Part shown: one piece after another, positions 1-16,022 of the stretch
How the letters are laid out: the number at the start of each line of letters is the position of its first letter
Numbering within the stretch: position 1 is the first letter of the stretch
Assembly (NCBI GenBank): GCA_963691815.1
Contig: OY829653.1
Coordinates: 2,902,944-2,966,943, forward strand
Direction: 5' to 3'
DNA: 64,000 nucleotides
Source: Echiichthys vipera
Lineage: Eukaryota > Chordata > Actinopteri > Perciformes > Trachinidae
The notes under the pieces: generated by a model
Seen by the model: the letters and a program-made list of their open reading frames with translations, nothing else
Databases searched by the model: none
What the model was told of the DNA's origin: nothing
Translations under genes and position numbers: made by a program

Positions 1-1245
1 GCTCACAATCACAATGCTAACATGCCGATGAGTATGATATTGACCATGTTTAGCATCTTACTGCGATATGTTAACATGCTAACATTTGCTAATTAGCACT
101 GAGCACCACCCAGCACTTTGGCTTGGTACCAAACTTTTAGACTTTTAAGAACTAACTGCCTCATCGAGAAAGAAATATTTTATAATCAAAGTTCAACATG
201 TCACAACAGTAAGGACTGTGTTACGGATCGGCCGCGGGTATAATCTGGCCACACTTCCCCGCTAAAAGTTAAACTATCCCCAACTTTGAGTGTGGTTGCA
301 CTTCGCTGCAGACCGTGGCAAGCCGAGCTTGGAGCAGCCGCAGCACGTTTTCATAGACATTACGCAGCAGCTTGACGCAATTCTGTGCCGTTCGGCGTGT
401 TTTTGCTGTTACTCGCAACAGCGTCAGTGAGCCAATAAGAATGCAGCGTGCTTTTACCAAGATCTAATAATGCCGGTGATTGGCCGTCTAACATTACACA
501 TCACACAGGCGTGCAGGAAAAATACCAGAGACGGGGCTCATGCGTGTGTTGTTGGATTTTCAGAGGCTTGACTCTGAGTGTGCGTTACATAGGTAAAAAC
601 AAAGACTTGTACTGTAATGTGCAATGTTGTAAATCTTTTTGTTAAAATGGATTTTAGTGAATCAGGGCCGTCGGAGGCTCAGTGGTTAGAGCAGGCGCCC
701 CATGTGATGAGGCTGAAGATCCCCGAGGCAGCAGCCGTGGGTTCGACTCCGACCTGCAGCACTTTTTCTGCATGCCTATGACATAAAGGCTTGAAAAACT
801 GCCAAAAATTAATCTTTAAATGAATAGATTTTAGGAAATAGGTTTTGAAAATGGAAGTGTTTGAATGATAGCCAGCCCTACTAATCACGAACTGCAGCTG
901 AAGCTGGTGGGAATGACACTTTTTGGTATTCATTCATAAAGCAATGTTATTAGAATTCCTCCTGAGGGGAGGACGAACGTCTCAAATTTCATGTAAATCC
1001 ATCCAACAGTTGTCGATACGTCGCGCTCAAGACCACAAATGCCGAACGTCACGGCGGAGCTCGAGGAAAAGTCGGGATCACCAAAGTCACCGGGATAAAA
1101 CCCTCTGGGAACCATGAATGTCCAAACCAACTTTCAAAGCCATCCATCAGATAGTTAAAAATACTTCAGTCTGGATCAAAGCGGTGGATGAACGGACATT
1201 GAGCCACGCCGCTAGCATCTCAGAGCTAACACGAACATTTACCGT
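1..1245 (+). repeat. Relic interspersed repeat split in two
   Basis: Positions 1-110 (motifs such as AACATGCTAACATTTGC and TTAGCACTGAGCACC) and about 887-1245 (motifs AAATTTCATG, ATCCATCC, GATCACCAAAGTCAC, TCTGGGAACCATGAATGTCC, CTTCAGTCTGGATCAAAG) look like two halves of a dispersed fish repeat whose middle is interrupted by later sequence, including the tRNA-like SINE at about 668-775. I recognise the phrase order from other fish genomes but cannot name the family. A second fragmented copy lies at 57105-57215 and 57790-57840. No gene is seen in the remainder. Confidence 0.5.
664..780 (+). repeat. tRNA-derived SINE head
   Basis: The stretch has both internal RNA polymerase III promoter boxes: an A box (AGGCTCAGTGGTTAGAGCA) and a perfect B box (GGTTCGACTCC) about 60 bp further on, followed by CTGCAGCACTTTTTCTGCATG. 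The spacing and sequence match a common fish tRNA-derived SINE. It is not a functional tRNA gene, because the arms do not pair into a proper acceptor stem and the segment between the boxes is too long. Confidence 0.7.
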
Positions 1246-2700
1246 CTGTCATCTAACACTGAGGTTCAGCAGGTTCAGCAGGTGCAGAGCGACGCCACTG
1301 CCCACATGAGAAAACCTGGTGCTAATCAATTCTTCTTTTTTTATGATATTTGAAGCTGAGCCATAAATGTGCTCAATCTCTGTTAACTCTCCCTTTGGTT
1401 TTATGACGATAAACATGTCGAGGTGCAGGTTTACGAGTGTGGCCGGGTCCACTATTAAAGCAGCTATGTGAATATCATATGCTTCGTGACTCTGCTGCGT
1501 GTCCCTGTGTGCCGGCTGTCATTCAAATACCGCAAAATATTTCTAAACACCGGTGTTTGAATAACTTACAACCTTTTGACTAAAAACATCAGCACTGAGT
1601 GATACCCAGGGGGAGAAGCAATAACATAATACGGTGATATGATAATGGCTTCAGGCTGTGCATGAGATATAAACATGATCATGTAGGGTGTTGAGTACTC
1701 CGGGGGGGTTAAGTGAATGTAATCCTCATTCAGACACAGCGCTTAAGGAGGAGGGAAAGTCATGTGTCAGGGTTCAGCCATGAGCAACTGGGAAGAGGGA
1801 AGATTTGGGGCAATCGTCGCACACAGAGAGGACTGTTTAAAATGTCGAATGAAAGATGATAACAGGTCGAGAGAAGTTTATGGAGGAGAAAGCCGCTTAA
1901 GGCGAAGGGTAACCGGCCCAAAGTGTGCAAACTGGGTCACGGCTCGCACAGAAAAACGACGTGATTGACAGCGAGTGGAGACGGAGGGGGGTGTAATAGG
2001 AATGAGGCACAGGTTCAAAGCTAGCGAGCAGGAGTGGGAAGATCACAGAGGTTGAACAAAAAGGTTGAGAGAGGGTGCAGAGGGAGCCTCTGAGAAGGCC
2101 TTGAAAGAGCCTTATCTGTGACCCATCTGTCTTGACATGCACACTCCTCTGGTTAGTGCCCTGGAGGGGAGGGAAGGGAAGGGAAGGGGAGCCGCATGCG
2201 TGTCAGTAACTGAGTGTGCAGGGCTCAGGGCTAAGGCCTTGGCCTGTGCACTCTGGCCCCGAAAACCAGCCCGACCAGCCCTCTGCTTTAACCCCCCCCC
2301 CGGGAGAAACCTCTCATGACTTACTGCTGCGATCATGTGATTGACCGAGCTCCACAAGAGGAACAAAACAACGCATTAACCAAAAAAACAGGGCTGTCAC
2401 ACATCAGCGGAGTTACAGGCGCTACTTCATTTGACAATTCACTTTTCATTTTGGCCGTCAGCTGATTTGTCACACGTTCTTCCGCGGTGTCTCTCTTGTG
2501 TTCGGTCACTCAGGGAGGACGCAGGCGCACCAGACCTCATGTGACCGGGTGTGTGTTCACGGAGCCATTTTGTTATCGATCTACAAACTAACTAAATAAA
2601 TCACGTCCATCAAGCTTTGAAATACCAACACACGATTGTTTCCTATTTTTCCTCCATAACCAAACCGCTACTAGTTTGACTTTCTCTTTTTCGGATCATC
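1246..2700. other. Intergenic DNA without recognised gene
   Basis: Apparently single-copy sequence. The only local structures are a purine-rich GGGAAGG run near 2163-2190 and a C-run near 2290-2301. Open frames here are short and resemble nothing I know. Confidence 0.5.
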
Positions 2701-3200
2701 TGAAACACTGTCACTAATCACACAGAACTATAACATATAGAACATGCTCTACGTTTACCAAACACTCTGTCACTGCTAATCACACAGAACTATAACATAT
2801 AGAACATGCTCTACGTTTACCAAACACTCTGTCACTGCTAATCACACAGAACTATAACATATAGAACATGCTCTACGTTTACCAAACACTCTGTCACTGC
2901 TAATCACACAGAACTATAACATATAGAACATGCTCTACGTTTACCAAACACTCTGTCACTAAGCACACAGAACTATAACATATAGAACATGCTCTACGTT
3001 TACCAAACACTCTGTCACTGATCACACAGAATTATAACATATAGAACATGCTCTACGTTTACCAAACACTCTGTCACTGATCACACAGAACTATAACATA
3101 TAGAACATGCTCTACGTTTACCAAACACTCCGTCACTGATCACACAGAACTATAACATATAGAACATGCTCTACGTTTACCAAACACGCTGTCACTGCTA
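2701..3200. repeat. Minisatellite, 62/59-bp unit, 8 copies
   Basis: Eight head-to-tail copies of a unit containing ATCACACAGAACTATAACAT and GCTCTACGTTTACCAAACAC. Spacing of the CTACGTTT landmark is 62 bp across the first units (2749, 2811, 2873, 2935) and 59 bp across the rest (2994, 3053, 3112, 3171), so the array has two blocks differing by a 3-bp CTA indel. Units are otherwise nearly identical. Confidence 0.95.
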
Positions 3201-3376
3201 ATCTCTTACTCCACTGAACTCTTCTTCCTCGCTGTCACTTCTGAACAACTCCGCCAACTCCAAAGGTGGACAATGCGCCGCTTAGCTCAAGCATTAGCAG
3301 CTAGCATTAGCAGCTAGCATCTTTTTTTTCACAACGAACATCTGCCATGACCCGCCCCCCCCGGATTGTGATTGGT

Positions 3377-8440
<5,064 letters not shown>

Positions 8441-8479
8441 ACATGTTCTGTCTCTGAGCACTGATCCGCTTTTATATTT

Positions 8480-8640
8480 TTAATGTGTTTTATTTTGATT
8501 TATCGTGTTAAGTTGTGTGTTGTTTTGGTTTTAAATGTGAAACTTGTGTGTGTTTACGCTGCTGTCTTGGCCGGGACTCTATGGAAAATAGATTTTAAAT
8601 CCCAATGGGAATATTCCTACAGGTTAAATAAAGGGTATTT
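8480..8640 (+). repeat. LINE-type 3' tail fragment
   Basis: The phrase TCTTGGCCGGGACTCTATGG, then AGATTTTAAATCCCAATGGG and GGTTAAATAAAGG, resembles the 3' end of a widespread fish non-LTR retrotransposon family. Only the tail is present, as expected for 5'-truncated copies. The family name is not certain. The SINE at 8644 follows directly. Confidence 0.5.
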
Positions 8641-8643
8641 ATT

Positions 8644-8998
8644 CATCCATCTTTAACCTCTTGTCCCTGTCGGGGTCGTGGGGGGCTGGAGCCGATCCCA
8701 GCTGACATCGGGCGTGAGGCGGGGTCCACCCTGGACAGGACGCCAGTCTATCACAGGACACATAGAGACAAACAGAGACAGACAACCATTCACACCTACG
8801 GGTGATTTAGAGTCATCAATGAACCGAACACCTGCACGTCTTTGGACTGTGGGAGGAAACCGGAGAACCCGGAGAAAACCCACGCAGACACGGGGACAAC
8901 ATGCAAACTCCACACAGAAGGGCCCCAGCAGGGATTCGAACCAGGAACCCTCTGGCAGTGAGGCGACAGTGCTAACCACCACTCCACTGTACCGCCTA
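8644..8998 (-). repeat. Mermaid/DANA-like tRNA-derived SINE, copy 1
   Basis: Read on the minus strand it starts with a tRNA-like head (A-box-like GTGGTTAGCACTGTCGCC, B box GGTTCGAATCC) and continues through GGAGTTTGCATGTTGTCCCC and GTTTCCTCCCACAGTCCAAA to a GATGGATGAAT-type tail. This is the order of the DANA/mermaid SINEs known from fish. Further copies are at 20742, 27457, 56400, 57222 and 59417, all on the same strand. Confidence 0.8.
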
Positions 8999-9000
8999 AT

Positions 9001-9047
9001 TTCATTTTTCATTACCCGTTTTTTTATAAAGGGTAATGAAAAATGAG
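9001..9047. other. Short inverted repeat (hairpin)
   Basis: TTCATTTTTCATTACCC (9001-9017) is followed after a 13-bp spacer by GGGTAATGAAAAATGAG (9031-9047). 16 of 17 positions pair. It adjoins the 5' end of the SINE copy at 8644-8998 and lies downstream of bola1. Confidence 0.75.
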
Positions 9048-9182
9048 ATTAGCCTATGAAATTGCCTCTGTATTGTCCTAAATCAACTGCCCAATGTGAA
9101 GGGACGAGCTATTATAACATTTGTTTGATTGCCCAAAATGCACCTTTAAACACAATGCTGATTTAAAGTACACAGTTCATGT

Positions 9183-9188
9183 TTTAAT
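9183..9188 (-). terminator. bola1: Candidate bola1 poly(A) signal
   Basis: ATTAAA on the minus strand, about 140 nt after the bola1 stop codon. It is the nearest accepted hexamer variant. I saw no canonical AATAAA between it and the stop. Confidence 0.4.
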
Positions 9189-9327
9189 GTGATAGAATAA
9201 CCATAGACACGCATTTTTGTATTGAAATCTGAAGCAGAATCCTGAGTGCTATTAATAAAATGGCCTCTTCTACAGCATCCACCTGCCTTCTGCACGGTTC
9301 AGTCCAACAGCGTCACAGTCCGACCCT

Positions 9328-9783
9328 TCACTCCCGCCCCCCGGCCTTCAGCTTCTCCTCCACTGTGTGATCTCCCTTCGAGCCTCCCATGCACGGGGGA
9401 CTCTTAGCCAGGGAGGGGTTATTTCCCCACTGCTCAGGAGTCTTTGCCTGGATAGCCAGCGCATGAACGCAGCTACTTAACTCCACCTTCAAAGCCTCGT
9501 TCACCAGACGGTGGCGCTTTATCAGCGGCAGACCCTCGAACTGGGAGCTGACGACCAGAACACGGAAGTGGGATTCAGAGCCGGGGGGCACGGCGTGCAT
9601 GTGGCTTTCATTGTGGACCTCCAAGTGGTCCGGCTTGAGCGTGTCAGTCAGTTTGGTTCTGATAGACCTCTCAACGGGCCGGCTCTGGTCTGGGTCCATG
9701 TGCGGTCTGAAGTTGGCCAGAGGCCGTCTCAAGGCAAGACTGGAAGAGATGGGACGGACGCAGCGGGAGACCGTAGGCAGCAT
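9328..9783 (-). CDS. bola1: BolA-like protein 1, mitochondrial
   Basis: This 151-residue protein is encoded in one coding exon. BOLA1 acts in mitochondria with the monothiol glutaredoxin GLRX5 in iron-sulfur cluster handling and thiol redox balance (family knowledge). Residues 1-29 are rich in Arg and Ser with almost no acidic residues, like a mitochondrial targeting peptide. The BolA fold runs from about 37 to 121: RSIRTKLTDTL, then HAVPPGSESHFRV, the signature FEGLPLIKRHRLV (82-94) and VHALAIQAKTPEQW (106-119). The invariant BolA histidine corresponds to H107, and H63 sits in the variable cluster-ligand loop. The C-terminal tail after about residue 122 is longer than in human BOLA1 (137 aa). 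The start is the first ATG after acceptor-like AG sequences at 9790-9808, so a non-coding upstream exon is expected. sv2a is the next gene, on the same strand, as a neighbour pair seen in human too. Confidence 0.95.
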   Translation of the reverse strand: MLPTVSRCVRPISSSLALRRPLANFRPHMDPDQSRPVERSIRTKLTDTLKPDHLEVHNESHMHAVPPGSESHFRVLVVSSQFEGLPLIKRHRLVNEALKVELSSCVHALAIQAKTPEQWGNNPSLAKSPPCMGGSKGDHTVEEKLKAGGRE

Positions 9784-9805
9784 CAGAGGCTGTGGCAGGA
9801 GACCA

Positions 9806-11131
9806 CCTAAGAAAGCCAGATGGGTATAAATGCAGATGGCGTATTTAAGTGATAGGAAAGATATTCATCGTCTTGTAGGCATCTGGATTTAATAACAAGC
9901 TCTGAGATGTATTTACACGTCACACTGGTATCAGCCTGGGACATGGTACGGGTAGATAGTCAGAGTTGAAGTATTGGGAGCAGATTCAGGAAAGGAAAAG
10001 CTGGATCAGTACATCTTTAATCTTAAATCACCTACTGTACAAATGCACTGTCTGTCCAATAACACCAAGGAGAGGAGTCAGAGATGCTGAGTAATGTCCG
10101 CCAGTATTAAAAAACAACTTCCTGTTATCTTTGAGCCTCACCTGAGTGCTAATCACACGATGTTGTGCTAAGGTCGCCTACATTTGGAAACACCCCCCGT
10201 CAGTATAATTGTAACATCACTGAATTGACCTAGAGAACAACACCTTAATGTTTAAGTGCTTATTTTATTTCAACATGCTGCTAAACTACACGCTGCGTAT
10301 TGTTGTATATAGTACTAACCTATGTTTAACCACAATGTCTGTTGCACTCTGTCACATTTAGTTCATTGCTTGGTTTATTTTATGTTATTATGTTTATATT
10401 TATTGGATATATGTTAGCTTATTGTTACGCTGATCCTTACCCATCTTTGTATTGAAACTGTTACACAATAATAATAATAAATAAAGCTTCTTGAATCTTA
10501 ACATATCATAGGTAGAATTTATGGCAGAGCTGTTTTAGGCATGAATTGAACAGGTAAACTTCATTAAGCTACAGCATACAATACTAAGATATTACAATTA
10601 TTAACATTCATATGTATTTATCATTTGTTAATAAACATACATTAAGGAGGCACATTGAATCCTTCATCTGTGCATGGCTACTTTGCCTGTAAGGTTGTGT
10701 AAATGTTTTTATTTATTCACACATTTCTCTTTGCTTATAATGTAGCATTCATGTTTATCATACTTTTGAAAATAAAAAAACGTTGTAAGGATTATAAAAA
10801 CAATGTAGCGGAGCACACCCGGATACATGCAGCCATAATTCTGACTTATAAGGCTGTAACATTGATTTGTAACAGCGTTAATGTCTTCACAGTGTCGGTT
10901 TCGCTGTTAGCTGAGGAACGTTAGCTCAACATTTAAGCTAACCGGAAGCTAACTCCCGGCTTGTTTGTTAGCATTAGCCGTTAGCTCTCGTAATAATAAA
11001 ATAATAATAATAGTTTATGTAAGAACAGTAAGATGTTGTAACGGCTCCATATTAAATAATACACCCGTTTATTAACACACTAAAGTTTATCACAGAGGCG
11101 GCGCGTAAAGTGGATTCAGTGAACTACTCAC
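9806..11131 (-). other. bola1: Probable 5' UTR intron of bola1
   Basis: Upstream of the ATG are two possible acceptors on the minus strand: TTTCTTAG just before 9806, and CTGCCACAG just before 9789. A strong donor, AGAG|GTGAGTAG, has its GT at 11131-11130. The splice is inferred. Inside lies a LINE-like 3' tail at about 10220-10500. The rest shows no gene. Confidence 0.55.
10220..10500 (+). repeat. LINE/SINE-type 3' tail
   Basis: An AT-rich segment ends with CAATAATAATAATAAATAAAGCTTCTTGAATCTTA-like sequence (10467-10500), the type of polyadenylated tail common to fish non-LTR elements. No coding part remains. Confidence 0.35.
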
Positions 11132-11180
11132 CTCTGCTAAAGTCAGTTGCCTGGTACCGATACGCAACTTACCGGAAGTG
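11132..11180 (-). other. bola1: Probable non-coding first exon of bola1
   Basis: On the minus strand the sequence between the promoter motifs (11172-11206) and the consensus donor GTGAGT (from 11131) is a short GC-balanced stretch with no ATG-led frame of interest. The 3' boundary at 11132 rests on the donor. The transcription start is not fixed and could lie within the motif cluster. Confidence 0.5.
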
Positions 11181-11206
11181 CTAGAACGCACTCTGGGGGT
11201 TGTAGT
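11172..11206 (-). promoter_or_regulatory. bola1: bola1 core promoter: ETS plus ZNF143-like sites
   Basis: Reading the minus strand from 11206, ACTACAACCCCCAGAGTGC (11206-11188) matches the long ZNF143/STAF motif (ACTACAAnTCCCAGnnTGC type). Eight bases later the complement of CCGGAAGTG (11172-11180) is an ETS/GABP site. No TATA box is seen. ETS and ZNF143 sites together are typical of TATA-less housekeeping promoters, including genes for mitochondrial proteins. A second partial ACTACAA motif lies just upstream at about 11214-11223. Motif calls are by eye; function is inferred. Confidence 0.65.
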
Positions 11207-11267
11207 TTTTTAACGCGTTGTAGTCCGGTAGCCTCAACTGCAGGATTTTAACCATTTACAGAGTTTG

Positions 11268-11390
11268 TTATATATTAAATATGGAATATTATCTGTTATA
11301 TATTAAATATGAAATATTATCTGTTATAAATTTAATATGAAATATGTTATATATTAAATATGAAATATTATCTGTTATCTATTATACAAG
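11268..11390. repeat. Short AT-rich tandem repeat
   Basis: About four copies of a roughly 30-bp unit built from GTTATATATTAAATATG and AAATATTATCT. It directly precedes the larger AT-rich array. Confidence 0.8.
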
Positions 11391-11449
11391 GAAGCACGTT
11401 TCCTCCGGTGTGATGAAAACAAATACATGTGTGTTTCATTTTAATGAGT

Positions 11450-13310
11450 TAGAATCTGAAAATAAAGATTTAGTGTCTCAGTATCTTCAGGAAGTGTTAT
11501 TATTTTAAAATACTGTACTAAGTCCTTATTTTGAATCATTTATTTTGAGATATTAACTCACTATAATGATACTTTCTCATTATTTTGAGACACTTATTAG
11601 GTAGGAATATTTAGTCAATATTTTGAGATACTACATCATCATAATGATACTTTCTAATTATTTTAAAATACTTTCTCATGATTTTCAGATACTAAATCAT
11701 TATTTTAAGATTCTTTCTCATTACTTTGAGATACTAACTCATTAAAATGAGACCTAACTATTTTGAGATACTTTCTCATGATTTTGAAATACTAAGTCAT
11801 CATTTTTAGATACTAATTCATTATAATGAGACTTTCTAATTATTTTAAGATACTAAATCATTATTTTTAAAAACTATCCCAATATTTTGAGATACTAAGT
11901 CATTGTTTTAAAATGCTTTCTCATGATTTTGAGACACTAAGTCATTATTTCTAAACACTTAAATCCCAACTCATTATAAAGACTCACAGGATCTTTATTT
12001 TCCTCACGCTGGCAGAAATGGGCTTCAGTAAAATAATGAGACTTTCTAATAATTGTGAAATACTAAATCATTATTTTAAGATTATTTCTCATTATTTTCA
12101 AATACATTCTCATTATTTTGAGATACTAAATTATTAATTTGAGATACTAAATCCTTATAAAGATACTTTCTAACTATTTTAAAATACTTTCTCATTATTA
12201 AGAAATACTTTTTTCATGATTTTGAGATACTAATTCATTATAATGAGACTTTCTAATAATTGTGAGATACTAAATCATTATTTTATGATTATTTCTCATT
12301 ATTTTGAGATACTAAATCATTATAATGATACGTTCTCATTACTTAAAGGTACCAAGTCGTGATTTTGAGATACAAACTCATTATTTTTAAAAACTTTCCC
12401 AATATTTTGAGATACCGAATCATTAATTTAAGGTACTTTCTAATTATTTAGAAATACTAAATCATTATTTTTAGATACTAAATAATTAATTTGCAATACT
12501 AACTCATTATTTCTAAACACTTTCTCATTATTTTGAGACACTAAGTCATTATTTTTAAACACTTTCTCTTTATTTTCAGATGCTAACTCATTGAAAAGAC
12601 TCACAGGATCTTTATTTTCCTCACGCTGGCAGAAATGGGCTTCAGTAAAATAATGAGACTTTCTAATAATTGTGAAATACTAAATCATTATTTTAAGATT
12701 TCTCATTATTTTCAAACACATTCTCATTAATTTCAGATACTTTCTAACTATTTTTAAATACTAAATCATTATTTAAAAATACTTTTGTCATTATTTTGAG
12801 ATGCTTATTCATTATAATGAGACTTTTTGATAATTGTGAGATACTAAATCATTATTTTAAGATGATTTCTCATGATTTTGAGATGCTAATTCATTATAAT
12901 GAGACTTTTTGATAATTGTGAGATACTAAATCATTATTTTAAGATTAATTCTTATTATTTTAAGATACTAAATCATTATTTTAAGATTTCTCATTATTTT
13001 GTGATACTGAATCATTACTTTGAGATGCTAACTCATTATTTCTAAACACTTACTTATTAGTTTGAAATACTAAATCCTTATTAAGATACTTTCTAATTAT
13101 TTTTAAACACTTTCTCATTATTTTAAGATACTAAATCATTATTTTTAAACACTTTCTCATTATTTTAAGATACTAAATCATTATTTTTAAACACTTTCTC
13201 ATCATTTGAGATACTTTCTAATTATTTTCATATGCTAACTCACTATAAATACGTACAGGATCTTGTTTTTCCTCACGCTGGCAGAAATGGGCTTCAGTAA
13301 AACACACAAA
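11450..13310. repeat. AT-rich tandem array with higher-order units
   Basis: Nearly 1.9 kb built from degenerate versions of TTTTGAGATACTAAATCATT and ACTTTCTCATTATTTTAAGA. A distinctive non-AT block (TCCTCACGCTGGCAGAAATG, then GGCTTCAGTAAAA) recurs at 12001, 12618 and 13270, giving higher-order units of 617 and 652 bp. The array lies between the bola1 promoter and the sv2a 3' end. No coding frame. Confidence 0.9.
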
Positions 13311-15281
13311 CCAACATTTACTGACATAAAGAAATAAAGTAAAGAATGACTTTTCATACTTTTTGTTTATTTCATGGTTCTTTGTTGTCCACTGTGATTC
13401 CGGAGGGTCGGCTGCACGGCGTCGTGCAAACCCGCTCCAAAACCAACAAGGAGAAAAAATAAGAAAAGAATCTCACACACCTTTTGAACAGAAGTGATGC
13501 CGTCACATTTACGCTAACTATGACTCATAACCGCGTTTTAACATTGATGTATTTACTTATATTTCATTCTCATTTACAAAATACACAAAATCAAAGACAA
13601 CACACAGCATTGTTCATTTACACTTTGTTTTTTTTAGACCTTTTTTTTATATTCATGGTTCCACGAACAGTTTCTACACTCACAGATAATCGGCTACGGT
13701 TGCTACGGCACGGCACGATGACAAAGGTGATAAAGTCTTTGTTACATTTAATTAATGGCAATGCAATCTTATTGACAGAAGCCTCGAGACTTAGGGTTGT
13801 TTCCGAGAGCACGCGATTGTTAGCTGTGTCATTATTAAGCCAACACTCAGCGTTTTAGTGGACGAGGCCAGCGTGTCGTCACGTGCTCCGGATCCACGAG
13901 AGAATAAGAGACGAATACCCCAAAACACTTATTGCTTTGTTAACTTTTTGCACTCACGATTGACTGTTGCTCGGGCAACGAGTTGATTATACAAAAAAAC
14001 CCCTGTAAAATAAGCTAAGATATGCATCTACGAGAAACGTCTTTAACTGGGACGGAGCCTGGACTGAGTCACTGAGGCGGCGTTATCGCTTTAAACGGCG
14101 CTCCGTGTTGAACAAACACACCTTGACATCGCTGTTCTTAAATTTCATGGGTGATACAGGACGACACACAGGAGATAGGACCGCTGACGCTGTTATATTT
14201 GTACAGTTAATGTGCATTTATATACTAACAATGTGCTTTTTAAAGGGGGAATGTTGTTTTCTGACTTGGTGGCCATTTTGGCTCGTGACGCCGCCATTTT
14301 GTCTTGCAAAACAAAAGCGCCTGGACTTGAAAAGACTCTCAGGTGAGTCGTGAAACGTCTTCATTATCATAATAAGTCCAGTTGTTCATATTTTACACGA
14401 TCGATGGCTGGAAACGTACAAAGACTCTCTGCAATACAGTTCCAGGGGGTCAAAAGGTTTGAAGAGCTATCTTATTAGTTCTATTATAAGTACTTTTATT
14501 TACATATATTCATATCTATAACGGAGAACGGACGGTGTAATGTGTAAACTCAGGCCATAGAAAATATTTGGCAATAATTGATGAGAGGTGGTGGTCATGG
14601 CACGCTCATAGGTAACGGGTCGGATGTCAAATTTGGGTCGGTGTGAGAGCGAGGGAGCGAACGTGAGGGGCAGGTCATCGACGCTCGCAGCACCTATGTT
14701 CACAACTGCACTCGCGTTCCACAATCTTGTCATTACGGTAACTTTTGGTCTTTGTGCTCGTGCTAAACGCTCGCCTCGTTCTTCGCTAAGTCTCTGGCGA
14801 GGCTGCATGCGATTGTGCATGTACGACAGCGTACATTTAGTGCATTTAACGCGTTGTCTGTTTGTTTAACCGTCTTGCGTCTACGTATGGCTGCTATCCT
14901 ACAAAATGGCAGTTTGGAAGAAAGGTTTTTTTTGTTGTTGTTGTTAATCTGACGTGTTAATGATTGATTTTCTTTACCCGTGCAATTGTGAACATACCGG
15001 CCGTGCGTTCTAGATCCGGAGAATGTGGCGATGATATTTCGCCAACACTCTGTGTGCTGTCACCAACATGGGGTATATGACAATCAGCCCTTGGCAGTGA
15101 GTCATCTACGGTGAATCAAAGCTACATCTGTATAATAACCTATACCCACATTAGCAGAATGATCATTTTCAGCCGCAATTCATCCTCAATGTTCAACATG
15201 TGATGCGTCCCAAAGGAAAAATAAGAATAAAACAGAACAACTCTGTTAAACGCTGCTCTTTTCTTTGCTTTCTTTACTTTA

Positions 15282-15481
15282 TGGGTGTCACAGTGATCCA
15301 GTAAAGCTCCGCTGTGGCTGCAGGTTTTCATTCAAACCAATCAAAAACACACCTGGTCGAACAAATCAACTGTGTGAAGACAGTTCAGGTGATGGAGTAA
15401 GTCAAGTCAGGTGTGTTCTTGCTTGGTTGGAATGAAAACCTGCAGCCACAGCGGAGCTTTACTGGATCACTGTGACACCCA
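15282..15481. mobile_element. Fold-back MITE, 200 bp, 59-bp arms
   Basis: The left arm 15282-15340 (starts TGGGTGTCACAGTGATCCAG) and right arm 15423-15481 are reverse complements at 58 of 59 positions around an 82-bp spacer. The copy is bounded by TA on both sides, as for Tc1/mariner-type insertion. This is the architecture of non-autonomous fold-back elements common in fish. The near-perfect arms suggest a fairly recent insertion or selection for pairing. Confidence 0.9.
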
Positions 15482-15779
15482 TAGGTGCTTTATTTTAATA
15501 ATGCTAGCATCTAATCCTTCATCCGGTCTCGATCCGAGGGCAAAAGACGTGTTAATTCCAGTGTATCATCACACCAAGTCCAGTTATCTGCACAGCTCGA
15601 CCCAAAACCGTTCACAAATCCGAGCGTTTGCCAAATATGAAATGGTAAAAGACATTTAACCAGCGCGTTCTAGCCTTCTGGATCCTCTGAGGCCAATCTG
15701 TGAGATGTTTGCAGAGTAAACTCAAATCAAGGGAAAGCATCTTTCAGTCATTATGCAACAAACAGCTGGAATCAACTTC

Positions 15780-16022
15780 CTGAAGATGTGAGTCTTTCAC
15801 CCACTCTGACCACTTTTACAACTACACTGAACACTTTTATGTTCACCTCAGCTTTCTGCTAAATTTCTGCACTTTTAACGTCCGCACTGTTTTTATTATT
15901 GTCCTTGTTTTTATCCTCTTTGTCTTTCTGTAATGCATTTAAATCCATGACATGTTGCTGTGACGCGCTTTGAGTCTGCTTGTGTATGAAAAGTGCGTTA
16001 CAAATAAAGTTGCCTTGCCTTA
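15780..16022 (+). repeat. LINE 3' end fragment
   Basis: Starts with GGAATCAACTTCCTGAAGATG, the end of a reverse transcriptase frame (pattern W/L-N-x-LP followed by ...FTTTLNTFMF), and ends with TGACGCGCTTTGAGTCTGC and GTGCGTTACAAATAAAGTTGCC. This is the usual 3' terminus of a fish L2/CR1-like LINE. Heavily 5' truncated. Confidence 0.6.

Noticed and set aside
664..740. Possible functional tRNA gene (also 34780, 35993, 63275)
   Set aside because: A and B boxes are present but the acceptor arm does not pair and each is followed by SINE body and tail.
2701..3200. CRISPR-like array
   Set aside because: The copies abut with no unique spacers. It is a eukaryotic minisatellite.
8653..9046. Recurrent ~100-codon frames at the SINE copies (also near 20756, 27461, 56408, 57201 and 59338)
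   Set aside because: They are readings of mermaid/DANA-like SINEs, identical in sequence at each copy.
9511..9829. Plus-strand open frames over bola1
   Set aside because: Antisense shadows of the bola1 coding exon.
13484..13858. 124-codon plus-strand frame
   Set aside because: No family resemblance, no splice or promoter support, and it lies in probable sv2a 3' flank.
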